21,628 nucleotides of DNA, from positions 1 to 21,628 of the forward strand of contig DAHUXX010000209.1 in NCBI GenBank assembly GCA_027306955.1, in the 5' to 3' direction. Below are positions 7,158 through 14,725 of this stretch, piece after piece. The first letter of the stretch is position 1, and each line of letters opens with the position of its first letter. A program made the position numbers and the translations under genes. The DNA comes from Acetobacteraceae bacterium. Lineage in GTDB: Bacteria > Pseudomonadota > Alphaproteobacteria > Acetobacterales > Acetobacteraceae. The notes under the pieces were generated by a model. That model searched no databases, had not been told where the DNA came from, and saw only the letters and a list, made by a program, of their open reading frames with translations.

Positions 7158-8042
7158 GTGACTAGTCCCGGCCCCGTTTTCGCCTCCCGGCCGGAGGGCA
7201 GGCGCCACCGCGTCACGGCGCCGGATGGCGTGGTGCTGGAGGTGCGGGAATGGGGCTGCCCGACCGGCTCACCGCTGCTGTTGGTGACGGGCGTCGCCCA
7301 GAGCTACCTCTCCTTCATCCGGCAGTATGCGGCACCGGAGTTCCAGGAATACCGCATCGTCGCCTACGACCCGCGCGGCCACGGCCTCTCCGACAAGCCG
7401 GCGGGCGATGCCTGGTACCGGGAAGGTCCTCGCTGGTCGGGCGAGGTGCGGGCGGTGATGCAGGCACTGGAGCTGGAGCGGCCGGTCCTCGCCGGCTGGT
7501 CACTCGGCGGGCGCATCGTGCGGCAATACCTAATGGATTACGGCGATGGCGATCTAGCGGGCCTCGCCTTCCTTTCGTGCCGCCCGGTCGAGGTGCCGGA
7601 GGTGTTGGGCCGCGGCAACGAGGTCATGCATAGCCTGCGCCTGGACGATCTCGGCTCGCGCATCGACGTCGCGAACGCCTTCTTGCGCGCCTGCTTCGCC
7701 GTGCCGCCCTATGCGGAGGATTTCGCCTTCGCGCTCGCGTACAACATGCTGTGTCCGTTCGAGGCGCGATTGCAGATCGGCGGGTGGTGGACGCCGCCGG
7801 AGATCTCGAGCGACGCACTGCGCCACGTGCGCGTGCCCACACTCATCGTTCATGGCGATGCCGATGTCCTGGTACTGCCCCGCGCCGCCGGCATGACCCG
7901 GGAGCTTATTCCCCACGCGACATGCAGCATCTATCGTGGCGTCGGCCATTCCGTGTTCTTCGAGGCGCCGGAACGCTTCAACGCGGAGCTCGTGGCGCTG
8001 CTGCGCCTGGCGCATGGCGGTACCCGGTCGCGACACGGCTGA
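7158..8042 (+). CDS. Alpha/beta-fold hydrolase
   Basis: A 294-residue alpha/beta hydrolase of the MhpC/PcaD-like size class. The strand-oxyanion segment LLLVTGVAQS is followed by YDPRGHGLSDKP, the nucleophile elbow GWSLGG with Ser115, the acid in VHGDADVLV (D246) and the base in GVGHSVFFE (H274), so the triad is complete. GTG 7158 is the only good start and lies 33 nt after the binding-protein stop. Its stop overlaps the permease start by 1 nt (TGATG), so it is translationally coupled and sits between the two TRAP genes. This suggests that it acts on the imported compound or an early intermediate, such as an ester, lactone or a C-C bond next to a ketone. Which of these applies cannot be told from motifs. 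Confidence 0.88.
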   Translation: MTSPGPVFASRPEGRRHRVTAPDGVVLEVREWGCPTGSPLLLVTGVAQSYLSFIRQYAAPEFQEYRIVAYDPRGHGLSDKPAGDAWYREGPRWSGEVRAVMQALELERPVLAGWSLGGRIVRQYLMDYGDGDLAGLAFLSCRPVEVPEVLGRGNEVMHSLRLDDLGSRIDVANAFLRACFAVPPYAEDFAFALAYNMLCPFEARLQIGGWWTPPEISSDALRHVRVPTLIVHGDADVLVLPRAAGMTRELIPHATCSIYRGVGHSVFFEAPERFNAELVALLRLAHGGTRSRHG

Positions 8043-9931
8043 TGGAGCACCGGGTGACGGGCCTCGATATCGAGCCGTGCGAGGCGGGGCGGGCGATCTC
8101 CTCGCCAGTGCGACTGGTTGATACCCTTGATCGCGGCTTGGTGGCCGTGGTCGGCGTCGTTACCTCAGTCATCCTCATGGCGGAGATCGTCGTACTCTTC
8201 GCGGGCGTCATCGCGCGCTACGTCTTCGACCGCCCGTTCGTCTGGACCGACGAGGTCAACTCCACTCTGTTTCTCTGGCTCGGCATGCTCGGCTCGGTGC
8301 TGGCGCTGCGACGCTGGGACCACATGCGCATGACGACTTTCACCTCTCTGCTACCGGAGCGTTGGCGCACCTATACCTTCGCCTTCGCCCACGCCGTGAT
8401 CCTGGTGTTTCTCGTCGCGATGCTGCTGCCGTCGTATGCCGACTTCCAGAACGAATCCGGCATACTTAGCTCAAGCCTGGAAATCTCACTTGGCTGGCGC
8501 ACTGCGGCGATGCCGGTGGGCATGGTGTTGCTGATCGTGACCGCGCTGCTGCGCCTGCGCGAGCTGCCCCGCCCCGGCGCGATGGTGTCGCTCGCCGTGG
8601 TAGTCCTGGGCGTCGGCGTGCTCGCGCTGCTGCGACCAGTCTTCCGCGACCTCAACCAGACGGACCTTGCTATTTTCTTCCTGGTCGGCGTGCCGGTGAT
8701 GGTGTTTTCCGGCGTGCCCATCGCCTTCGCTTTCGCAGCCTCGACCTTCGCCTATCTCGCGCTGTCCACGTCGGTGCCGGTGTCGATCATGGCTTCGCAG
8801 CTGGATGCCGGCATGTCGCAGCTGCTGCTGCTCGCGATCCCGAATTTCGTGTTCCTCGGCCTGCTCCTCGAAAGCAGCGGGATGGCGCGGCGGATGATCG
8901 CCTTCCTCGCGGCCCTGCTTGGCCATGTGCGCGGCGGGCTGCAATACGTGCTGGTGGCGGCGATGTATCTCGTCTCCGGCATCTCTGGCTCCAAGGCGGC
9001 GGACATGGCGGCGATCGCCCCTGCCCTGTTCCCAGAGATGGAGAAGCTGGGACACGACCGCGATGCGATGACGGCGCTGCTCGCCGCGACCGGTGCACAG
9101 ACGGAAACGGTGCCGCCGAGCCTGATCCTGATCGCCATCGGCTCCGTCACCAGCCTCTCCATTGCCGGGCTCTTCACCGCAGGGCTAGTGCCAGCGGCGC
9201 TGTTGGGACTTATGCTGTGTGGACTTATCTGGTTCCGCTCCCGTCGTCTGCCGCGCGTCGCCGGGCCGCGGCCGGCGGGCCGACAGCTGTTTGCGGGATT
9301 TATCGCAGCCCTTCCGGCACTCATCCTGCCTTTCCTGATCCGCTACGCGGTGGTCGAGGGAGTGGCGACGGCTACTGAGGTCTCCACCATCGGCGTCGTC
9401 TACACGCTGGTCGTCGGCTTCGCCGTGTACCGGGAGTTCGACCGGAGCGAGCTCTATCCGATGATGGTGGCGACGGTCTCGCTCTCCGGCGCCATTCTGC
9501 TGGTGACCGGAGCGGCCACCGCGATGGCGTGGGCAATCACCCAATCCGGTTTCTCGCAGACGCTGGCCGCCGCTCTTGGCGCCATCCCCGGTGGCACCCC
9601 CGTCTTCATGGCGATGTCGATCCTGATGTTCGCGATCCTCGGCAGCGTGCTGGAAGGGCTTCCTGCGATGGTACTGTTCGGGCCGCTGATGTTTCCCATC
9701 GCCCGGCAGTTCGGCGTCAACGAAATCTATTACGCAATCGTCTGTATCCTCGCGATGAGCCTCGGCCTGTTCATGCCACCCTTCGGTGTCGGCTTCTACA
9801 TCACCTGCGCGATCGGCGGTGCCGATCCCAGCCGGACGATGCGGCATCTCTGGCCTTATCTCGCTGTGCTGACCGTAGGTGTCGCGATCGTGGCGCTGTT
9901 CCCGTGGCTCTCGGTCGGGCTGCTGCGATGA
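8042..9931 (+). CDS. TRAP transporter fused permease (DctQM)
   Basis: A 629-residue inner-membrane protein joining the small DctQ and large DctM subunits. Residues about 30-175 form the four-helix Q part with the RYVFDRPFVWTDEVN motif. After a linker helix (about 180-198), residues about 205-629 form the M part of the ion transporter superfamily, with VGVPVMVFSGVPIAFA, the helical hairpin LVSGISGSKAADMAAIAP and the second repeat around LLVTGAATAMAWAITQSG. It should drive Na+- or H+-coupled uptake using the binding protein encoded two genes upstream. ATG 8042 overlaps the hydrolase stop. A longer frame exists upstream, but it runs inside the hydrolase gene and is not coding. The length and helix count look complete. 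Confidence 0.93.
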   Translation: MEHRVTGLDIEPCEAGRAISSPVRLVDTLDRGLVAVVGVVTSVILMAEIVVLFAGVIARYVFDRPFVWTDEVNSTLFLWLGMLGSVLALRRWDHMRMTTFTSLLPERWRTYTFAFAHAVILVFLVAMLLPSYADFQNESGILSSSLEISLGWRTAAMPVGMVLLIVTALLRLRELPRPGAMVSLAVVVLGVGVLALLRPVFRDLNQTDLAIFFLVGVPVMVFSGVPIAFAFAASTFAYLALSTSVPVSIMASQLDAGMSQLLLLAIPNFVFLGLLLESSGMARRMIAFLAALLGHVRGGLQYVLVAAMYLVSGISGSKAADMAAIAPALFPEMEKLGHDRDAMTALLAATGAQTETVPPSLILIAIGSVTSLSIAGLFTAGLVPAALLGLMLCGLIWFRSRRLPRVAGPRPAGRQLFAGFIAALPALILPFLIRYAVVEGVATATEVSTIGVVYTLVVGFAVYREFDRSELYPMMVATVSLSGAILLVTGAATAMAWAITQSGFSQTLAAALGAIPGGTPVFMAMSILMFAILGSVLEGLPAMVLFGPLMFPIARQFGVNEIYYAIVCILAMSLGLFMPPFGVGFYITCAIGGADPSRTMRHLWPYLAVLTVGVAIVALFPWLSVGLLR

Positions 9932-9966
9932 CCGGGTGCCACCCCAAGACCGGGCAGCCCGCATGA
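9928..9966 (+). other. 12-codon mini-ORF tiled between permease and dehydrogenase genes
   Basis: ATG 9928 overlaps the permease TGA (ATGA), and its own TGA (9964-9966) overlaps the dehydrogenase ATG (CATGA). It would encode MTGCHPKTGQPA. No good ribosome binding site precedes the dehydrogenase, so this tile could hand ribosomes from one gene to the next. It may also be chance. Confidence 0.35.
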
Positions 9967-10934
9967 CGAAAGTCGCTGTTCTCGACGACTGGCAAGGGAT
10001 CGCGCACGACTGCGCTGACTGGTCAGCCCTTCAGCGCCTAGCGGAGGTTGTGTTCTTTCACCGCCCCTTCGGCTCGCGCGACGAAGCCGTGGCGGCTCTG
10101 GAAGGCTTCGACGCCATCCTCGCGATGCGCGAGCGCACCGCCTTTACGCCCGATGTGATCGACCGCCTGCCCAAGCTGCGCTTCTTCAACATGACTGGAC
10201 GGCGTGCCCGCGGCCTCGACGACATGGTCCGCCGCGGCATCGTCGTCTCCATCACCGGCGGCGGCGAGGGCGGTGAGGACACCGCCGAGCACGCTCTGGC
10301 GCTGATGCTTTCCGCCGTTCGCCACGTTCCAGAGGGCGATGCAGCAATCCGTGTCGGCCGCTTTCAGGAAGGCGTACAGCCAGGCCTGCGGCTCGCGGGA
10401 AAGACGCTCGGCATCCTCGGGCTCGGCCTTATTGGCCGGCGCGTCGCTCGTTACGCGCGCGCACTCGACATGCATGTTCTTGCCTGGAGCCGCAGCATAA
10501 CGCGAGACAAGGCGGCGGCGGCGGACGCGGAGTCGGTGACGCGGGAGGCATTGTTTGAGCGGTCTGACATCGTCTCCATCCACCTGGTGCTGGCTCCGGA
10601 GACGCGTGGCATCGTCGGCGCGGCGGACCTCGCGCGGATGCGCCCCGGCGCATTGCTGGTGAACACGTCGCGAGCCCCTCTGATCGATGAAGCGCCACTG
10701 CTCGAGGCGTTGCGCGCCGGTCGCTTGCACGCCGCGCTTGACGTGTTTGCCGAGGAGCCGCTGCCGGCCGACCACCCGCTGTGCCACATGCCGAACACCG
10801 TCCTCACCCCGCATGTCGGCTATGGCACGATCGAGGCGTACCGGCATTTCTACCACCGCAGCGTGGAGAACACGCTTGCCTTCCTCGGCGGCGCGCCAAT
10901 CCGCCGTTACGATCCAGAAAGCCACCGGCACTGA
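9963..10934 (+). CDS. D-2-hydroxyacid dehydrogenase (NAD(P)-dependent)
   Basis: A 323-residue D-isomer 2-hydroxyacid dehydrogenase that interconverts a 2-hydroxy acid and the 2-oxo acid. The substrate domain is built from both ends of the chain. The nucleotide-binding domain has LAGKTLGILGLGLIGRRVA with G153-x-G155-x-x-G158. The catalytic set is Arg237 in NTSRAPLIDE, Glu265 in DVFAEEPLP and His284 in LTPHVGYGT. All are present and the length is normal. ATG 9963 begins MTKVAVLDDWQ; it lacks a clear ribosome binding site and lies 31 nt after the permease stop, bridged by a 12-codon ORF. The upstream in-frame extension overlaps the permease and is rejected. It could prepare a 2-oxo acid for the aldolase or hydratase encoded next, or reduce a product. 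Confidence 0.92.
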   Translation: MTKVAVLDDWQGIAHDCADWSALQRLAEVVFFHRPFGSRDEAVAALEGFDAILAMRERTAFTPDVIDRLPKLRFFNMTGRRARGLDDMVRRGIVVSITGGGEGGEDTAEHALALMLSAVRHVPEGDAAIRVGRFQEGVQPGLRLAGKTLGILGLGLIGRRVARYARALDMHVLAWSRSITRDKAAAADAESVTREALFERSDIVSIHLVLAPETRGIVGAADLARMRPGALLVNTSRAPLIDEAPLLEALRAGRLHAALDVFAEEPLPADHPLCHMPNTVLTPHVGYGTIEAYRHFYHRSVENTLAFLGGAPIRRYDPESHRH

Positions 10935-10958
10935 CCGCCGCGACCGCAGGAACCCGAC

Positions 10959-11675
10959 GTGACCCAGAGCAACAAAATTAAAGCCGCTATCGCCGGCGGA
11001 CGCCGCATACGCGGCCTGCATCTCACCTTCGCCCAGTCCAGCGTGATTGAGTTGCTGGCCATTGTCGGCATCGACTACGTCTATCTCGATGGCGAGCATG
11101 GTGCCTTTGACAGCCACGACATCGAATACGCCTGCGTTGCGGCGGAGCGGCACGGCATCACCCCCATCGCGCGGTTGCCGGATCCTTCGGCCGCGACCAT
11201 CACACGGTTTCTCGATCGCGGGATCAAGGGGATCGTGGTTCCGCACGTTGACACCCTCGAGGACGCAAAGGCCGTAATCGACGCCGCGTATTACGGCCCA
11301 CTCGGCAACCGTTCCTACGGCGGCAACCGCACGCAGTTCGCCGCGGGCATCAGCAACATGCCAGCGCACATGGCGCACGCCAACGAAGAAATCTGTGTCT
11401 CGATCATGATCGAGACCCTGGGGGCGCTTGCCGCCGCCGGCGACATCGCCGCCCTGCCCGGTGTGGATTACATGAGTTTTGGCATGATGGACCTGGCACA
11501 ATCCCTCGGGCACCCCGGCGATCCCAAACATCCGGAAGTCGCCGCGGCGGTGGCGGACGCGTCGCGCCGTATCCGCGCCGCCGGCAAGAAGGTGCGCGAG
11601 GATTTCATCACCGTCGGCTGGATCAATGACATCATCATCTCAGGCGCGCGCCGGCTATTCGGAGACGACGCTTGA
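10959..11675 (+). CDS. HpcH/HpaI-family aldolase
   Basis: A 238-residue class II (metal-dependent) aldolase of the HpcH/HpaI family. Such enzymes split 4-hydroxy-2-oxo acids into pyruvate (or a related 2-oxo acid) and an aldehyde. Key residues align with the family: His47 in LDGEHGAFD, Arg72 in IARLPDP, metal ligand Glu152 in IMIETLGAL and Asp178 in FGMMDLAQSLG. The start is GTG 10959 with AGGA 8 nt ahead. The protein is a little shorter than the roughly 250-260 residues usual in the family but keeps the whole barrel to RRLFGDD. It begins 24 nt after the dehydrogenase and its stop overlaps the next ATG. The neighbouring hydratase would supply a 4-hydroxy-2-oxo acid. Citrate-lyase-beta-like enzymes are related but have different motifs. 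Confidence 0.91.
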   Translation: MTQSNKIKAAIAGGRRIRGLHLTFAQSSVIELLAIVGIDYVYLDGEHGAFDSHDIEYACVAAERHGITPIARLPDPSAATITRFLDRGIKGIVVPHVDTLEDAKAVIDAAYYGPLGNRSYGGNRTQFAAGISNMPAHMAHANEEICVSIMIETLGALAAAGDIAALPGVDYMSFGMMDLAQSLGHPGDPKHPEVAAAVADASRRIRAAGKKVREDFITVGWINDIIISGARRLFGDDA

Positions 11676-12427
11676 TGCCGAACGAGACACAGCGTGAGGC
11701 CGCCCATCTCCTTATGGCGCAGCGCCCTGGCACCCGCGAGCTCGCGGCGCTGCCGGAGAAGCTGCAGCCCAAGACGATCGAGGATGCGCACGCGATCCAG
11801 GCGGCGATCGTCGAGCTCGCGGGCGGCGAGATCGCGGGCTGGAAGGTCGCAACCAACGAACAAGGGCAGGCGATGTGGGGCGCGATCCTGCCCGGCGACT
11901 GCTTCACCTCTCCGGTCAGCATCGACGCGGAGCGGTTTCCCCTGCGCGGTGTTGAGGGCGAGGTCGCATTTCGTTTCGCGCGCGATTTGCCCGCCCGGCA
12001 CGCCCCCTACACACGCCCCGAAGTTGAGGCTGCGGTGGTTGCATTCGCCGGCATCGAGATCGTGGACACACGCTTCGCCGACTATCGCAACGCGCCGTTT
12101 CTCGACCGGCTCGCTGACCGCATGTCGAACGGCGGTATGGTCATCGGTGCGGACTGCCAGACTTGGCGGCAGATTCCGCTCGTACATCTCAAGGTACAGC
12201 TCACAATCGACGGCGTGCTTCACCTCGAGCGCGTCGGTGGGCATGGTCGGGGTGACCCGTTATTGCCCGCGGTGGATTTCATCAACGCGGTGCAGGCGAC
12301 GACGAGCTTCCGGCGCGGCCAGTTCATTACCACCGGTACCTGCACCGGCATCGTCTTCGCGAGACGGGGGCAGAGCATTGAAGTGTTTTTCGAGGGGTTG
12401 GGAACGGCCGCAGTGGCGTTTCGCTAG
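11675..12427 (+). CDS. 2-oxopent-4-enoate hydratase-like protein (MhpD/FAH superfamily)
   Basis: A 250-residue member of the fumarylacetoacetate-hydrolase fold, 2-keto-4-pentenoate hydratase/oxalocrotonate decarboxylase branch. Visible features are GWKVATNEQGQAMWGAILPG (K57 region), the metal-binding glutamates in GVEGEVAFRF (E94, E96) and AGIEIVDTR (E128), and the C-terminal FITTGTCTG strand. In meta-cleavage routes such enzymes hydrate 2-hydroxypenta-2,4-dienoate to 4-hydroxy-2-oxovalerate, the substrate of the aldolase type encoded just upstream. ATG 11675 overlaps the aldolase TGA (TGATG), so the two are translationally coupled. It is the last gene of the operon. No ring-cleavage dioxygenase is nearby, so the operon is not a complete aromatic meta pathway. 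Decarboxylase activity is an alternative. Confidence 0.88.
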   Translation: MPNETQREAAHLLMAQRPGTRELAALPEKLQPKTIEDAHAIQAAIVELAGGEIAGWKVATNEQGQAMWGAILPGDCFTSPVSIDAERFPLRGVEGEVAFRFARDLPARHAPYTRPEVEAAVVAFAGIEIVDTRFADYRNAPFLDRLADRMSNGGMVIGADCQTWRQIPLVHLKVQLTIDGVLHLERVGGHGRGDPLLPAVDFINAVQATTSFRRGQFITTGTCTGIVFARRGQSIEVFFEGLGTAAVAFR

Positions 12428-12796
12428 ACGCCGCCTCGCGATGCCAAACCGCGTCGGAGCCACCCCCGTGGCACCGGACCGGATCCAAAAGGCAGCACTT
12501 GCTCGCCCCCGCTCGATACGATGTGCATTGCACCCGATCGGCTCGCTTCTCTGCGCCCCCTCCTCGTTCAGCACCCCGACCTCTCAACCCGGCTCGCGGC
12601 TTGCCTTCCCTGAATCGCGGTCGCTTCATTTGTTCGTCATTTTTAGGGCCAGTGGGTGCGGTGTCCACGGTCGGCCCGGCGGCCCTGGTGCGGGGGCCGC
12701 TTTCATGCCGGCCAGAACCGTGCTGAAGTTCAGAGGACCGGGCGACCTCGCGGGCCCGATGCTGGATCCCATGGTAACGCGTTCGCGGAGCAGGCG
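12428..12796. other. Non-coding gap between catabolic operon and signalling cluster
   Basis: No convincing gene is seen in these 369 bases. A short hairpin (GCCAC, CCCC loop, GTGGC, 12459-12472) follows the hydratase stop without a T-run, so it is at best a weak terminator. An AT-richer patch at 12625-12645 may mark the promoter of the gene starting at 12797, but no clear -35/-10 pair is visible. Confidence 0.5.
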
Positions 12797-13609
12797 ATGC
12801 CGGGTTCTCCCGATCAAGCCACGTTCGACGCCACGGTCGGGCGGATCGCAGAGGCGCGGCTAGCGCTGATCGAGGCGTTGCACCAAGCGGGTGGGATGCT
12901 GCTTGGCCGTAACGAACCGCAGATGGCGCTGCGCGCCTGGCGGGAGGCGCATGCGCTGGCCCACCCCGACGCACTCGGGGCCATTGGCGAGGCGCTGCGG
13001 CAGAAGCGGGCCTTTCTGGGCCACGATCTTGGGCATCTGCATCTGAGCCTGCGCGAGCCGGCGGCGGCAACAGCGCCGCTCGCCGAGGCGGTGGCGATCT
13101 GGCGCGGCATGTCGCCGGCGCCGCCACTGCTCGCGACGGCGCTCGGCGCGCTGGGGGCCGCGCACGAGGCGGCCGGCGATACCCTGGCGGCGCTCGGCTG
13201 CAGGCGCGAAGCCGCGGCGCTTCAGGAAGCGGCAGCGGCGCGACTTGGCACGGTGGAGGCGCGGGCCGCGCATGCCTCCAGCGTGATCGCGCTCGGGCGC
13301 GACCTGCTCGCCGCGGGCGAGGCGGCGGAGGCAGCGACGTGTTTGGCCGCGGCGCGCGAGAACGGGCTCGCGCTCGTGAGCGCGCGGCCAGCGCCGGGGT
13401 TGCAGGTGCTCGCCGCAGCCGCGCTCTACCATCTCGGCCGCGCCCGCCGCGACGCGGGGGAGACGGCCGCGGCGCTGGGCGCTTTCGAGACCTGTGCCGC
13501 GGAGATGCGGGCCCTGCTCGCCCGCGGCCATGCGGGGGTAGCCGAGGACCTGGCCGAGGTCGAGGCGGCGCTCGAGGCGTTGCGCCGCTCACTTGCTTCG
13601 GGGCGCTGA
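12797..13609 (+). CDS. TPR-like helical repeat protein
   Basis: A 270-residue, alanine-rich, all-helical protein with degenerate tetratricopeptide-type helix pairs. Examples are MALRAWREAHAL, HLHLSLREPAAATAPLAEAVAIWR, LGALGAAHEAAGDTLAALGCRREAAAL, LGRDLLAAGEAAEAATCLAAA and LGRARRDAGETAAALGAFETCAAEM. It has no enzyme motif, signal peptide or membrane segment, so it probably serves as a cytosolic scaffold or sensor. ATG 12797 (MPGSPDQATF) has GGAG just upstream; the longer frame to 12656 is arginine/glycine-rich filler. It converges on the phosphodiesterase gene with only 1 nt between the two stop codons. The clustered cyclase also starts with helical repeats, so the two could interact (inference). 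I do not recognise a specific family. Confidence 0.75.
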   Translation: MPGSPDQATFDATVGRIAEARLALIEALHQAGGMLLGRNEPQMALRAWREAHALAHPDALGAIGEALRQKRAFLGHDLGHLHLSLREPAAATAPLAEAVAIWRGMSPAPPLLATALGALGAAHEAAGDTLAALGCRREAAALQEAAAARLGTVEARAAHASSVIALGRDLLAAGEAAEAATCLAAARENGLALVSARPAPGLQVLAAAALYHLGRARRDAGETAAALGAFETCAAEMRALLARGHAGVAEDLAEVEAALEALRRSLASGR

Positions 13610-13610
13610 G

Positions 13611-14603
13611 CTAGCGCGCGAGGGCGCGCGCGATGCGGCGCAGGTTGGGCTCCAGGCGGCGCGCCGGGTCGGTGATGAAACGACCGCCGAGAAGCTCACG
13701 GAGGAAAGCGAGCCCCTCGGCGTTGTGCGCCGGCCTGTCCCATTCCCGCGCGAGCCGGAGCTGCCGGCGCCGTTGGGCACGCGCGGAAAGCCCGGCCGAG
13801 GCCAGCACGTCGGCATCCGCGAGCAGGCAGGCCGCGCGCAGCACCATCGGCCGCGCGCGCAGCCAGTCGGCCTCCTCGGCGGGGATGGAGATCTCCGGCG
13901 CCCGCGTGCCGTCGTGCAGCGCGGTGAGCGCGCGGCGGCGGACGATATCGGTCTGACGGACCATCACCGTGAGGTCCTGCAACCGCTCCGCCGCCAGCCC
14001 GGCGCGTTGCGCGAGGGGCAGGACGAGGCCGAGCGCGCGATCCTCCAGGAAGCACGGTCGATACGTAATCGCACCGGTCCCGTCAGGGCGCGCGTTGGTG
14101 CCGCCGTCGTGGCCGATGTCGTGCGTCACGGCGGCGAGGAGCAGCAGCGCCTGTTCGGCCTGCGGGAGGGCCGCGTCCGCCGCCGCGAGCCAGATCGCGT
14201 TGGCGAGCACCTCCCGGGTGTGGCGGACGTCGTGGAAGGTCGGCGCGGGCCGTGTCTCGGCAAGCACGCACGCAACCAGGCCGGCACGGCGCAGCGGGTC
14301 CGCGGGGCCGAGCCCGCAGCGCGCGCAGCCAGCGGCGAAAAGCATCGCGAGGGCGGGCTCGCCAGTGTGGGCCATGCGCCGGTGCATGGCGTCGAGGTCA
14401 CGACCGGTGCGGCGCGCGCCCGCACCGGCAGCGACGCGGAACGGGAGCGCGGCCGTGGACGGACATGGCGCGCGGGCGAGGCGGCGGAACAGGCGCCGCG
14501 CCGCGGCGGCGACGTCGCCTGGATGGCGGACCATCGCGGGCGGACCGAGCGCCTCCAGCGCCGTGCACAACTCCTCCACCAGGCTGGTGGGGGCATCGGT
14601 CAT
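13611..14603 (-). CDS. HD-type cyclic nucleotide phosphodiesterase-like protein (PDEase I-like)
   Basis: A 330-residue protein whose central part (about 120-270) carries the metal-site pattern of class I cyclic nucleotide phosphodiesterases. FHDVRHTREV (H124, H128) corresponds to HNxxHAxDV, and VTHDIGHDGGTN (H161, D162, H165, N170) to HDxxHxGxNN. A glutamate in FLEDRALGL and an aspartate in LLADADVLAS (D263/D265) sit where the family has E and the last metal aspartate. It should hydrolyse a 3',5'-cyclic nucleotide in the cytosol. The first ~115 residues are helical with two close cysteines (C93, C96) and no known domain. ATG 14603 has AAGGAG about 12 nt upstream. The gene is read away from the nucleotide cyclase with 122 nt between starts, pairing a maker with a breaker of the same messenger. 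Another HD phosphohydrolase activity remains possible. Confidence 0.78.
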   Translation of the reverse strand: MTDAPTSLVEELCTALEALGPPAMVRHPGDVAAAARRLFRRLARAPCPSTAALPFRVAAGAGARRTGRDLDAMHRRMAHTGEPALAMLFAAGCARCGLGPADPLRRAGLVACVLAETRPAPTFHDVRHTREVLANAIWLAAADAALPQAEQALLLLAAVTHDIGHDGGTNARPDGTGAITYRPCFLEDRALGLVLPLAQRAGLAAERLQDLTVMVRQTDIVRRRALTALHDGTRAPEISIPAEEADWLRARPMVLRAACLLADADVLASAGLSARAQRRRQLRLAREWDRPAHNAEGLAFLRELLGGRFITDPARRLEPNLRRIARALAR

Positions 14604-14725
14604 CGGTTCGTGCCGCTCCTTGACCCGGCGAGGCTCCGCCCTTCACATAGTCGCGCGGGTCCGTGGTGCAAAGCCGTGGCACCGCGCTGGCGCGTTTGCA
14701 TTCCCCACCGACCGGGAGCGGCACC
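14604..14725. promoter_or_regulatory. Divergent promoter region between phosphodiesterase and cyclase
   Basis: This 122-bp space must hold the starts of both divergent transcripts. Ribosome binding sites are visible for each gene (AAGGAG on the minus strand, GGGAG on the plus strand). A small inverted repeat, GGTGC-N9-GCACC (14665-14683), lies in the middle and could be an operator. I see no convincing -35/-10 pair. Confidence 0.4.

Noticed and set aside
12459..12472. Hairpin GCCAC-CCCC-GTGGC as an intrinsic terminator
   Set aside because: The stem is only 5 bp and no T-run follows.
12499..12726. 75-codon frame in the gap before the TPR-like gene
   Set aside because: No ribosome binding site, no recognisable domain and low-complexity composition.
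12327..13592. Long minus-strand frame opposite the TPR-like gene
   Set aside because: Proline/arginine-rich shadow sequence with no domain; the plus-strand frame has helix-pair repeats and a ribosome binding site.
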